The notes: generated from the sequence alone by a model not told the origin. A stretch of 64,000 nucleotides of DNA from Croceivirga sp. (GCA_028284285.1 JANQSA010000065.1:1-64000); one strand, 5' to 3'. Shown: positions 8,331-16,018, numbered from the stretch's first letter. Numbers and translations are program-made.

Positions 8331-8541
8331 ATGATAGGCATGAGATACAAAGACGTTAGAAGTGAAATGAGAGTGATATGAAATTCGTGAAATTCCCAGC
8401 AAATAGGGCAACCCCTTTATAGTCCCTTCATAAGGCGGCTCAATGACCTTTACTTTTTATCAAATATGTGCACCTCTCCAAATCATTTCATTCCGTCTAT
8501 CAGCGAAGCGATCTTTTTTCTAACTCTAACATCTTTTTAGA

Positions 8542-9966
8542 ATGAAAATCCTGCTTACCGGAGCTAATGGCTATATTGGGATGCGATTATTGTCTCAATT
8601 GCTGGAAATGGACCATGAAGTGGTCTGTGCTGTTCGGGATGAAAACCGACTCTCCATTGACAAAGCTACCCGAAAAAAGGTGAAGGTAATAGAAGTTGAT
8701 TTTCTGGATGAGGTACCATCCCATCCTATTCCTGAAGATATTGATGCTGCCTACTACCTTATTCACTCCATGACTTCTTCTATTACTGATTTTGATGAAA
8801 AAGAGGCGCATGCGGCCCGGAATTTTAATCAGTATGTAGCGGCAACACAATGCCAACAGGTGATTTACCTCAGCGGTATTGTGAATGAAGAAAAACTATC
8901 CCGGCACCTTTCCTCCAGAAAAAATGTAGAAGATATCTTGTATCAGGGCAATTTTCACCTTACGGTGCTTAGGGCTGGAATTATTGTAGGTTCCGGTAGT
9001 TCTTCCTTTGAAATCATCCGCGACCTCTCGGAAAAACTACCGGTAATGATCACCCCAAAATGGGTGCTAACCAAAAGTCAGCCCATTGCGATACGGGATG
9101 TGATCCAATTTCTTACCGGAGTACTGGGCAATGAACACACCTACAACCAATCCTTTGATATCGGAGGGCCGGATGTGCTGACCTATAAAGAAATGCTCCA
9201 ACAATATGCCAAGGTCCGGGGATTCAAAAACTGGATTTTTACCGTGCCCGTAATGACGCCAAAGTTATCTTCCTATTGGCTCTACTTTGTCACCTCTACC
9301 TCTTATAAGTTGGCGGTAAACCTGGTGGACAGTATGAAAATGGAAGTGGTAGCACGGGACAACCGCTTACAACAAATTCTGGGAATCCAAACACATTCCT
9401 ATCAAGAAGCCATTGATATGGCGTTCAAAAAAATTGAACAAAACCTAGTCATCAGCAGTTGGAAGGACAGCATTGCCAGCGGACAGGTCCAGGAGGACCT
9501 GGAAAAGTATATCCAGGTACCTAAATATGGTGTTCTGAAAGATGTGCAGCAAATGCAAGTGGTAGATGAAGAAAAAGCCCTGGAAAATATTTGGAAAATT
9601 GGCGGGGAAACCGGTTGGTATTACGGTAGCTGGTTATGGAAGGTCCGTGGTTTTTTAGACAAACTGAACGGGGGACCGGGACTGCGACGCGGACGTACCC
9701 ATCCGGATAAAATTTTCCCGGGGGATGCTTTGGATTTTTGGCGCGTGCTGCTGGCCGATAAAAAGGCAAAACGCTTGCTACTGTTTGCAGAAATGCGGCT
9801 TCCCGGAGAAGCCTGGTTGGAATTCAAGATTGACCAAAACAAAATACTACATCAGGTAGCTACATTCCGACCCAAGGGTCTCAAGGGACGATTGTATTGG
9901 TACTGCGTTCTCCCGTTTCACTATTTTATTTTTGGCGGGATGATCCGAAATATCGCCAAAGCTTAA
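8542..9966 (+). CDS. NAD(P)-binding SDR-family protein with C-terminal DUF2867
   Basis: A 474-residue two-domain protein. The N-terminal half is an atypical/extended short-chain dehydrogenase fold with the nucleotide-binding motif TGANGYIG at about 6-13 and a conserved YLSGIVNEE strand. The C-terminal part (from about residue 320) matches the DUF2867 pattern, with WYYGSWLWKVRGFLDKL, GRTHPDKIFPGDALDFWR and a closing YWYCVLPFHYFIFGGM segment that may associate with the membrane. The substrate is unknown; related proteins are annotated as NAD-dependent epimerase or oxidoreductase. It is first in a same-strand run with the acetyltransferase 56 bp downstream and the gene at 10526. Confidence 0.85.
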   Translation: MKILLTGANGYIGMRLLSQLLEMDHEVVCAVRDENRLSIDKATRKKVKVIEVDFLDEVPSHPIPEDIDAAYYLIHSMTSSITDFDEKEAHAARNFNQYVAATQCQQVIYLSGIVNEEKLSRHLSSRKNVEDILYQGNFHLTVLRAGIIVGSGSSSFEIIRDLSEKLPVMITPKWVLTKSQPIAIRDVIQFLTGVLGNEHTYNQSFDIGGPDVLTYKEMLQQYAKVRGFKNWIFTVPVMTPKLSSYWLYFVTSTSYKLAVNLVDSMKMEVVARDNRLQQILGIQTHSYQEAIDMAFKKIEQNLVISSWKDSIASGQVQEDLEKYIQVPKYGVLKDVQQMQVVDEEKALENIWKIGGETGWYYGSWLWKVRGFLDKLNGGPGLRRGRTHPDKIFPGDALDFWRVLLADKKAKRLLLFAEMRLPGEAWLEFKIDQNKILHQVATFRPKGLKGRLYWYCVLPFHYFIFGGMIRNIAKA

Positions 9967-10022
9967 CCGCAACCGTTCACCGAAACAAAATGTGAAGTAT
10001 TTCGTCCTAAAAAAGAACTGTT

Positions 10023-10496
10023 ATGCTAATAACTATCGAAGTAATTACGAAGGACACCATGACCACGGCTTCTGGCTTATTACAGGAACTTTGGGAAGAT
10101 ATGGATGCGGTTGAAGCGGAAGAAGACTGTTACCGGGCCTTACAAGGGCAAGACACAGCTATTTTCTTAGCAAAAGCAAATGACAAGCACGTTGGATTCA
10201 TTTTCCTAAGCCTGCGGAAGGACTATGTGGAAGGGGCCAGAGATTCGCCGGTAGCCTATATTGAAGGGATCTACGTGAAAGAAGAATATCAACGGCAGGG
10301 CATCGGTGAAAGGCTGGTGCAACAAGGAGAGGCCTGGGGAAGTGCTAAAGGCGTAACTGCTTATGGTTCAGACGCGGAATTAGATAACTTAAAAAGCATA
10401 GCCTTTCATAAAAAAGCAGGCTTTTCCGTAGCTAACCGGGTAGTTTGTTTTATTAAACCTATTAGCCTGAAAAAACAACCAAAACAGGCCAGATAG
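10023..10496 (+). CDS. GNAT acetyltransferase, AAC(6')-I-like
   Basis: A 157-residue N-acetyltransferase. Its features match the chromosomal aminoglycoside 6'-N-acetyltransferase type I family (AAC(6')-Ic-like). The block LRKDYVEGARDSPVAYIEG precedes the acetyl-CoA-binding motif A, YVKEEYQRQGIGERLV (about 84-99). This is followed by SDAELDNLKSIAFHKKAGF (about 116-134) and a final RVVCFIK strand. In this family the enzyme transfers acetyl from acetyl-CoA to the 6'-amino group of aminoglycosides, though environmental members may have other amine substrates. No integron, transposon or promoter capture is visible, so this looks like a resident gene. It lies 29 bp before the next coding region, probably in one transcript. 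Confidence 0.8.
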   Translation: MLITIEVITKDTMTTASGLLQELWEDMDAVEAEEDCYRALQGQDTAIFLAKANDKHVGFIFLSLRKDYVEGARDSPVAYIEGIYVKEEYQRQGIGERLVQQGEAWGSAKGVTAYGSDAELDNLKSIAFHKKAGFSVANRVVCFIKPISLKKQPKQAR

Positions 10497-10525
10497 ACGT
10501 AAATGTAATCAAGAAACGAATAAAA

Positions 10526-12031
10526 ATGATACTACACCGAAACCTTTTCCTCATCATGTTTTTAGCGGTCCTTCATCCCGGTATTAAGGCCCAGGTCTAC
10601 AGTTCTAAACTGGTGGATGCCAAAAGCGGTAAAGGTATCCCCTATGCCACCGTAGAATATGGGGAAAATCGGGGTGTGATTAGCAATGAAGAAGGCCGTT
10701 TCTCTTTTCTACTGAAAGAAGGGGAACAACTTCCGGATTCCATTTATGTTTCCAGTATGGGTTATGCCAAAACAGGAATAAGCCCGGAACAATTGCAAGA
10801 TTCTGTGGTACGTATTACACCCAAAGCAATAGCGTTAAGTGGGGTATACCTCTTTGACAAAGAACTCAGTGTGGAGGAGATCATTGCAAAGATGAAGGAG
10901 CGCCTTCCTCAAAATATCAACAACCAACCGGTAAAGCAGCGTTACTTCTTGCGTCAATCTGTCTTTGGTAACGTGCAGAAAATAGATATGGGATTTGAAA
11001 AATCATCGATTGAAGAACTGGACAAAGCATTGGTAGATAGTATTGCTGACGCGATTCCCAAAAACTCTTATCACTACACGGAAACCCTGGGGGATTTTCT
11101 AAAAACCAACAAGGAATACAAAGTAAATGTCCTGAAAGCGGCGGAACTCTATGATAAGTCCGATGTGAATTCCATAGAGGATCTGGGACAGCGTATGGAA
11201 GCCATCTTTAGGGCTAATGTGAAACCGGATTCTTATTTGAAGATCAAATCAGGGCTCTTTAGTCAAAAAGTACAACTGGATTCCTTACTACAAGAGGTAG
11301 ATGACGAGGCGGCGGAAACCTTGGAAAAAGAAATCCAAGGCGACACCATAACCGGTTTGGTAGACGGCCAAAAATCTATTTTTGATGAGATCCTAAGCGA
11401 GATCTACTACCAGGAAGACAGCAAACTGGACCTTATCCCTAAAACCCGGAAGTACGAGTTCCAATTGGCGGGGTATACGGATATTGATAGTGTTGGCGTT
11501 TACGTGGTGGATTTTTTACCCAAAAGAGGAGCCGACTTCAAGGGAAGACTCTACATCAATATTGAGGACTTTGCGGTAATGCGTATTGACTTTGAGAACC
11601 TAAAAAACCTGAGAAACTTTAGGCTATTGGGAATTTACTATCGAGAAACACTGTATAAAGGGACGATGCAGTTTACCAAATTGCAAAACGACCGCTATGA
11701 ACTCAAGTTTATGGAATTCAATTTTGGCCGTTGGTTTCGAATGGACCGCCCGCTGGATGTGATAGAAAAAAACAAAAATGTAAAAGGGCGGCGTAAGCAA
11801 AATGAATTACGCCTAAATATCGATTTTCAACTGGCCAACCGGAACAAATGGGAATTGGTAGTCTTTGACAATGAGTTGATCACCACTTCCCAATTTGATG
11901 ACTTTACCGAAGACAAAAGCCTGGATGCTACCTACCTGCCCAAGTATGATCCTGAATTTTGGAACGGATATAACATCATGGAACCCAACCAGGCCATACG
12001 GGAGTTTAGTGTAGGGGAAGAAACAAAATAG
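10526..12031 (+). CDS. Secreted protein with carboxypeptidase-regulatory-like domain
   Basis: A 501-residue exported protein. A signal peptide of about 22 residues ends in GIKAQ; residues about 23-110 form a carboxypeptidase D regulatory-like beta-sandwich (GKGIPYATVEYGENRGVISN, EGRFSF). The remaining 390 residues resemble the long C-terminal regions found behind this domain in flavobacterial envelope proteins, rich in charged residues and ending in beta-strand-like segments. The enzyme activity, if any, is unknown. It closes the run that starts at 8542. Downstream begins the repeat-rich patch at 12.1 kb. Confidence 0.75.
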   Translation: MILHRNLFLIMFLAVLHPGIKAQVYSSKLVDAKSGKGIPYATVEYGENRGVISNEEGRFSFLLKEGEQLPDSIYVSSMGYAKTGISPEQLQDSVVRITPKAIALSGVYLFDKELSVEEIIAKMKERLPQNINNQPVKQRYFLRQSVFGNVQKIDMGFEKSSIEELDKALVDSIADAIPKNSYHYTETLGDFLKTNKEYKVNVLKAAELYDKSDVNSIEDLGQRMEAIFRANVKPDSYLKIKSGLFSQKVQLDSLLQEVDDEAAETLEKEIQGDTITGLVDGQKSIFDEILSEIYYQEDSKLDLIPKTRKYEFQLAGYTDIDSVGVYVVDFLPKRGADFKGRLYINIEDFAVMRIDFENLKNLRNFRLLGIYYRETLYKGTMQFTKLQNDRYELKFMEFNFGRWFRMDRPLDVIEKNKNVKGRRKQNELRLNIDFQLANRNKWELVVFDNELITTSQFDDFTEDKSLDATYLPKYDPEFWNGYNIMEPNQAIREFSVGEETK

Positions 12032-12112
12032 GCTATACTTATACTTTGGATAAAAACTCTTTTGATAATCATACAGGTTCCTAGGCCTGCTCCTCGCTAT
12101 TGTCTCCGACGA

Positions 12113-12300
12113 CCCCGAGTACTCGGGGGAGAGGAAGATATAAAAGGGAGGTGGTCTCGCCCGTGCCGAAAGCGGAGGGATTAATGAAAGGGATTCAGCC
12201 ATGCTGAATTACCCCTGTTAGGCTTAAAAGGGGAACCAGCCTTGATCACGAAAAACTGTACATAAACATTTTAAAGCTTACGTCTTTACTGAAGTACTTT
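12113..12300. repeat. Degenerate copy of the DUF559-cassette upstream flank (R1)
   Basis: From about 12143 to 12300 the sequence is closely similar to 14160-14350, the upstream flank of the DUF559 gene. It shares AAAGGGAGGTGGTCTCG, GCGGAGGGATT, the ATTCAGCCATGCTGAAT hairpin, the CCCT..AGGGG hairpin and the tail CAGCCTTGAT..CGAAA.ACTGTACA..TTTAAAGCTTACGTCT. The second hairpin is decayed and the centre carries a deletion. A 16-bp perfect palindrome CCCCGAGTACTCGGGG sits at 12113-12128, where the first hairpin would be. There is no DUF559 gene behind this copy; the antiporter stop codon follows 11 bp later. Confidence 0.85.
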
Positions 12301-12310
12301 AGAACAACAC

Positions 12311-13558
12311 TTATGATATTTTAAGTAATCGTTTTACAATTATTATGAATAGTCCTGTTAAAAGTAAATTCAAAGCAAGTGAGAGCATCGAAACTGATAC
12401 AATCGTTCTGCTTATCCCATATGACATTGAAATAATAAGAACACCTGCACCGACCTCACCTCTTGGAAACATGGCAATTGCAACAGCAAGCCGTTCACGC
12501 CATGACGCTTCATCACGGTAGAAAAAGGCTGGCATTATTTTTCCAATATTGCTTAACAGTGTTACTATTAGAACATGGAGGAGCAATATCCCCCAATTCA
12601 TTTTGTCGGCAGTTGTTTCCATCGAGAAGTCTTCACTTCCGCCACTTAAATAAGCACCCGTTATTTCAGCATCTACTTTTTCAACAATCGACTTTTCAAA
12701 AGCTATTCCTTCGATCATTGGCATAGATAGACCTACAAGTACCATAAAAACAGCAGAAAGTACATATGATACTTTTCTTTCACTTTTCAGTTCAAGAATG
12801 TCTTCTTCCTTGTTGTTGATGTTGATTTTATTGTGCCTTTTTGAAATCATTGTACCCAATACAAAAGCCGGGAGCAAGACTTCAAGATGTACGGATACCG
12901 TTTGATCAATAATCTTACTTGTGAAATAGACCACTTCAGCAACGGCTGCAATCAATAGAGAGTACATTAAAACATTTTTCCACCTGATCGATATATTAAT
13001 TCTATCCATATACTTCCACGCCAACCAAACAAGAATAAACATTACTACAAGAATGAATAACAATTGAACCTTAAAGCCAATTATTATCATTTGCAATGGT
13101 ATCATCAATATCACAGTATCAAGATCATCAAAAATGGCGAGGATTCTGGTCTTTTTAAACATCCATGTTGTAGCTAAACCTGCAGCAGTAAGCATTGAAA
13201 ACAAAACACCTGCCGATGTTGGTGCCGCAAATCTGGCAGCAAGCAATGATTGTATCCAGGCTTCACCGGTTGGTGTGCTTTCCGGCATTAAGACGACCAC
13301 AAAATAAATAGCTACGAATAGCCATGGGAATGTTGCTGCTGTGCAAGCAATTAAATAGTCTTTACCATATTGCCTTACTTTATTCTTTTCAATTTCGAAT
13401 TCATAACCTACATGTATCATAATAAAAGCCAGGCATATCATGGTGCCCAACTTGATTATATGACTTACGTTTTCGTAAAAGCCAAAAAAAACGGGGAGTA
13501 TTTGCGATCCCGCCAATCCGATCAATAACAATGCGGATAAAATATATACTTTCTTCAT
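12311..13558 (-). CDS. Sodium/proton antiporter, CPA2-like
   Basis: A 415-residue integral membrane protein with about 11-12 hydrophobic segments. It belongs to the monovalent cation:proton antiporter superfamily, shown by the helix motif ARFAAPTSAGVLF (about 108-120), the ion-binding aspartates in FDDLD (143-147) and the late FPRGEVGAGVL motif. It would exchange Na+ or K+ for H+ across the inner membrane. Its ATG overlaps the TGA of a frameshifted gene (ATGA), so it was translationally coupled to it. The pair lies between two direct repeats (12143-12300 and 14160-14350), which suggests the segment was gained or moved as a block. Confidence 0.85.
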   Translation of the reverse strand: MKKVYILSALLLIGLAGSQILPVFFGFYENVSHIIKLGTMICLAFIMIHVGYEFEIEKNKVRQYGKDYLIACTAATFPWLFVAIYFVVVLMPESTPTGEAWIQSLLAARFAAPTSAGVLFSMLTAAGLATTWMFKKTRILAIFDDLDTVILMIPLQMIIIGFKVQLLFILVVMFILVWLAWKYMDRINISIRWKNVLMYSLLIAAVAEVVYFTSKIIDQTVSVHLEVLLPAFVLGTMISKRHNKININNKEEDILELKSERKVSYVLSAVFMVLVGLSMPMIEGIAFEKSIVEKVDAEITGAYLSGGSEDFSMETTADKMNWGILLLHVLIVTLLSNIGKIMPAFFYRDEASWRERLAVAIAMFPRGEVGAGVLIISMSYGISRTIVSVSMLSLALNLLLTGLFIIIVKRLLKIS

Positions 13559-13976
13559 GTCATGATCAATTTAAAACCTTTTGAGCTTTTTTCAAGGTCC
13601 GATTCAATTTTCTTATCCCATAAACGGCTGAGTACTTCATTAAATTCATTTTCATAATACTCTGCTTGTTCTTTCCTACCAATTGTCGAGCTTAATTTAC
13701 TCAAACGACCTAAAACAGGTTAATGTAAATTGTTTATAAGCATGTTTTAATTGTTCGCCGGTTTCTTTAGAATTGCCAGCTTTTTCGAGTTTAACTGTCC
13801 TATCCAAGTGTTTTTCTATCGTTGAAATAGCTGACTTGATTTTTAGTTCAAGTAGATTTTCAGCTTTCATTACAACCATCGAAACAGGAGTCTTACGTAT
13901 GAACTGCACCTACCGACCCGAAAGTTTGTACGTAGTTTTGAAGCCATTCCGGTAAAAGGTCGAGTTTTTTGATCAT
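13555..13976 (-). pseudogene. Frameshifted small gene upstream of the antiporter
   Basis: Three reading frames on the minus strand join into one plausible protein of about 140 residues: MIKKLDLLPEWLQNYVQ... from the ATG at 13976, then VQFIRKTPVSMVVMKAENLL... from about 13909, then VLGRLSKLSSTIGRKEQAEYY... to the TGA at 13555. Each join needs a single frameshift, near 13905 and near 13712. The last segment ends in ATGA with the antiporter start, exactly as a coupled operon partner would. I do not recognise the family; the product would be charged, helical and soluble. Either the gene is decayed or the sequence carries indel errors. Confidence 0.6.
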
Positions 13977-14083
13977 AAGGGATGGACAACCCACTGGCGA
14001 AGATCTCAATACTGAGAAATCCTGTGAATCGTCACTAGAATTAGTCCCGAAACCTCTGGATGACCGAGGGGAGCGTCTTCTGG

Positions 14084-14137
14084 CTAATTCTTAGGTAAAA
14101 ACACTTCGGCCATCATACAACGGGCGGAGCCACCGCC
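14084..14137 (-). pseudogene. C-terminal remnant of a second ctlX copy
   Basis: Eighteen codons on the minus strand read GGGSARCMMAEVFLPKN-stop, nearly the same as the end of the intact ctlX (GGGSARCMMAEVFLPRN-stop). DNA identity over 14073-14137 versus 15001-15065 is about 89 percent by eye (7 mismatches in 65), mostly synonymous, and includes bases past the stop codon. Upstream of the glycines the homology stops, and the catalytic-cysteine codon of ctlX is not present. It abuts the repeat unit at 14148, just as the intact ctlX end abuts the repeat unit at 14997. Confidence 0.85.
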
Positions 14138-14147
14138 ATCCAAGACT

Positions 14148-14350
14148 CCTCCCTTTAAGTAAAGGGAGGTGGTCTCGGCAGGGCCGAGAGCGGAGGGATT
14201 GAACGCTAGATGATTAATGAAAGGGTTCAATCTCCCCGATTCAGCCATGCTGAATCACCCCCTCTTAGGCTTAAGAGGGGAGCCAGCCTTGATTGCGAAA
14301 GACTGTACACAAACACTTTAAAGCTTACGTCTCCCCTGCAGTACATTAAA
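14148..14350. repeat. Paired hairpin repeat and leader of the DUF559 gene (R2)
   Basis: The left unit holds two perfect hairpins, CCTCCCTTTA..TAAAGGGAGG (14148-14169) and TCTCGGC..GCCGAGA (14173-14189), followed by GCGGAGGGATTGAA. About 25 bp later comes the inverted right unit: TTCAATCTCCCC (from 14227), the hairpin GATTCAGC..GCTGAATC, then CCCCTCTTA..TAAGAGGGG to about 14281. Read in reverse complement, the right unit has the same layout as the left: hairpin, hairpin, purine-rich GGAG-ATTGAA. A conserved tail of about 70 bp leads to the DUF559 gene. Confidence 0.9.
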
Positions 14351-14389
14351 AGCAATACTTTTGCTTTTTTGTTTTGTATTTTACTAAAG

Positions 14390-14764
14390 ATGAAAAAAAG
14401 GATTCACAACCGAAAAGAACTTGAAGCTATTCGCAAAAAACTTCGAAAGAATTTAACCCCAGCCGAAGCGTTCTTATGGAAACATTTAAAAGCAAAACAA
14501 TTAATGGGAAGGCGCTTTCAAAAACAACATAGTATTGGGCCATACATTGTTGATTTTTATTGTGCTTTTGAAAAGCTAATTGTTGAACTAGATGGGGAAG
14601 TACACTTAAACCCAACTGCGGAAGAAAAAGACAACCGAAGAACTGGATATTTACAACAATTGGGATACACCGTAATCCGATTTGAAAACAAAATAGTTTT
14701 TGACAATTTGTTTTCAGTGCTGGAAGAAATTAAGAGCCATTTTAATGGGGAAATAGATATATAG
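14390..14764 (+). CDS. DUF559 (VSR/PD-(D/E)XK nuclease-like) protein
   Basis: A 124-residue basic protein of the DUF559 family, related in fold to the VSR mismatch endonuclease. Key features are a helical basic start with ARKK-like clusters, LTPAEAFLWKHLKAKQLMG (22-40), RRFQKQHSIGPYIVDFYC (41-58, candidate catalytic D55), VELDGEVH (66-72, E67 and D69) and a closing GYTVIRFEN (92-100). The start at ATG 14390 matches family length; the frame is open further upstream only because it runs through the repeat. It is bracketed by hairpin repeat units on both sides (R2 upstream, R3 starting 7 bp after the stop). Single-strand nicking or endonuclease activity is plausible from the fold; the biological substrate is unknown. 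Confidence 0.9.
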   Translation: MKKRIHNRKELEAIRKKLRKNLTPAEAFLWKHLKAKQLMGRRFQKQHSIGPYIVDFYCAFEKLIVELDGEVHLNPTAEEKDNRRTGYLQQLGYTVIRFENKIVFDNLFSVLEEIKSHFNGEIDI

Positions 14765-14770
14765 CTATAT

Positions 14771-14824
14771 TTTCAATCTCCCCGATTCAGCATAGCTGAA
14801 TCACCCCTCTTTACGCAAAGAGGG
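14771..14824. repeat. Single right-type hairpin unit after DUF559 (R3a)
   Basis: TTCAATCTCCCC, the hairpin ATTCAGC-ATA-GCTGAAT and the hairpin CCCCTCTTT..AAAGAGGGG follow the DUF559 stop after a few bases. It is a lone copy of the right-hand half of the paired unit, in the same orientation as the one upstream of the gene. Confidence 0.9.
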
Positions 14825-14869
14825 GAACCTTTTAGTATAATCCTGGGCTATCCAAAGTCAATGAGCAGT

Positions 14870-14997
14870 TCCTCCCTTTACTTAAAGGGAGGTGGTCTCG
14901 GCCTTGCCGAGAGCGGAGGGATTGAACACTAAAATAATGAAAGGACGCAATCTCCCCGATTCAGCATAGCTGAATCACCCCTCTTAGGCTTAAGAGG
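14870..14997. repeat. Complete paired hairpin repeat next to ctlX (R3b)
   Basis: Left unit: CCTCCCTTTA..TAAAGGGAGG (14870-14891) and TCTCGGC-CTT-GCCGAGA (14895-14911) plus GCGGAGGGATTGAA. Right unit: CAATCTCCCC, GATTCAGC..GCTGAATC and CCCTCTTA..TAAGAGGG, ending about 14997. The 22-bp linker contains AATGAAAGG, as in R2. The ctlX stop codon begins 15 bp further on. Confidence 0.9.
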
Positions 14998-15011
14998 GTA
15001 ACGTCCTCTGG

Positions 15012-15941
15012 CTAATTCCTAGGTAGAAAGACTTCGGCCATCATACAACGGGCGGAGCCTCCACCACAGGTTTCAATGGTATCCAGGGGGCTGTGAATAA
15101 TGTCACAGTGTTTCTGTATCGCCCGGATCTGATCTTCCTTCAAACTATTATGCGCCTGTGTACTCATAACCATGAACCGTTGGCCATCGGTCCCAATTAC
15201 CTGCAACATGTTGCCGGCAAAGTGGTGCATTTGTTCTTCCGTAATGGGAATTATTTCCCTGCCGTCCGTTGTAAGGTGGTGTACCACATTTTTACGCTCC
15301 TTTTTATCGTCTATACTGTCCAGGCAAATGACCACAAAAGTTTCTGCCATAGCCATCATTACATTGGTGTGGTAAATGGGTTTGCGTTCCCCGTTTACGG
15401 TTTGATTGGCTGTAAAAATGACGGGGAAGCAATTGAAATCCTCACAAAATTCCAGGAACAATCCCTCATGGGCCCTTTCGGATAAAGCGCAGTACGCTTT
15501 TTGGTTCACCCGGTCTTTTAGGATGCTGCCTGTGCCTTCCAAAAAGATACCGTCCTGCTCCGCGGAAGTATAATCCATAATATTATCTATCCGAAAACCC
15601 TGGGCCTCTAAAAAATCAAAAATATCTTCCCTACGCTCTTTTCTACGGTTTTCAGCAAACATAGGATACACCGTTACAGTTCCGTTGGCATGAAAGGAGA
15701 CCCAATTGTTCGGAAAAATAGCATCCGGAGTATCCGTTTCTTTTTTATCATCCACTACAAGTACATTCACTCCGTGGCTGCGCAACACCGTTACAAACTG
15801 ATCGAATTCTTGTTGTGCCTTGGTATTAATGGCCTGGGTTTGAAGCGCCAAGTCCTCCTGGAAATAGTTGTTTACAGCAGTTTGTTCATTCATCCGAAAC
15901 GCCACCGGACGGATCATCAATATGGTATTTGTAATTTGCAT
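15012..15941 (-). CDS. ctlX: Citrulline utilisation hydrolase, amidinotransferase fold
   Basis: A 309-residue enzyme of the pentein (amidinotransferase/DDAH) superfamily, of the CtlX type that acts on citrulline or related guanidino/ureido compounds. It starts with the strand ILMIRPVAF and has the substrate-site block DAIFPNNWVSFHANGTV, the acidic FLEGTGS, the histidine region ERKPIYHTNVMMA and the C-terminal nucleophile region ETCGGGSARCM with the catalytic cysteine. Full length. Its 3' end directly borders a hairpin repeat, and a diverged copy of the last 18 codons lies about 930 bp downstream. It is divergent from the LytTR gene. Functionally it belongs with the DDAH-like gene at 18104. 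Confidence 0.85.
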   Translation of the reverse strand: MQITNTILMIRPVAFRMNEQTAVNNYFQEDLALQTQAINTKAQQEFDQFVTVLRSHGVNVLVVDDKKETDTPDAIFPNNWVSFHANGTVTVYPMFAENRRKERREDIFDFLEAQGFRIDNIMDYTSAEQDGIFLEGTGSILKDRVNQKAYCALSERAHEGLFLEFCEDFNCFPVIFTANQTVNGERKPIYHTNVMMAMAETFVVICLDSIDDKKERKNVVHHLTTDGREIIPITEEQMHHFAGNMLQVIGTDGQRFMVMSTQAHNSLKEDQIRAIQKHCDIIHSPLDTIETCGGGSARCMMAEVFLPRN

Positions 15942-15961
15942 TAGGTAAAGAAATCAACGCA

Positions 15962-15969
15962 CAAAAGTA
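15962..15969 (-). promoter_or_regulatory. Candidate -7 element of ctlX
   Basis: On the minus strand TACTTTTG matches TAnnTTTG exactly, 21 bp upstream of the ctlX ATG. No good TTTG lies 19-21 bp further upstream (the nearest is 24 bp away), so only the -7 element is called. Confidence 0.45.
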
Positions 15970-15986
15970 GCAAATACCCCCCTCAT

Positions 15987-16018
15987 TTTGTAACAAAAAA
16001 AGGCGATAGGTATCTTTA
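15987..16018 (+). promoter_or_regulatory. Candidate promoter of the LytTR gene
   Basis: TTTG at 15987-15990, 20-bp spacer, TATCTTTA at 16011-16018 (one mismatch to TAnnTTTG), 18 bp before the ATG at 16036. It interleaves with the divergent ctlX promoter region. Confidence 0.55.

Noticed and set aside
12113-12128. CCCCGAGTACTCGGGG as terminator of the gene ending at 12031
   Set aside because: Perfect palindrome but without a loop or T-run and 80 bp from the stop; it fits better as part of the repeat patch.
14210-14389. N-terminal extension of the DUF559 protein
   Set aside because: The frame is open only because it crosses the hairpin repeat; the residues do not resemble the family and ATG 14390 gives the normal length.
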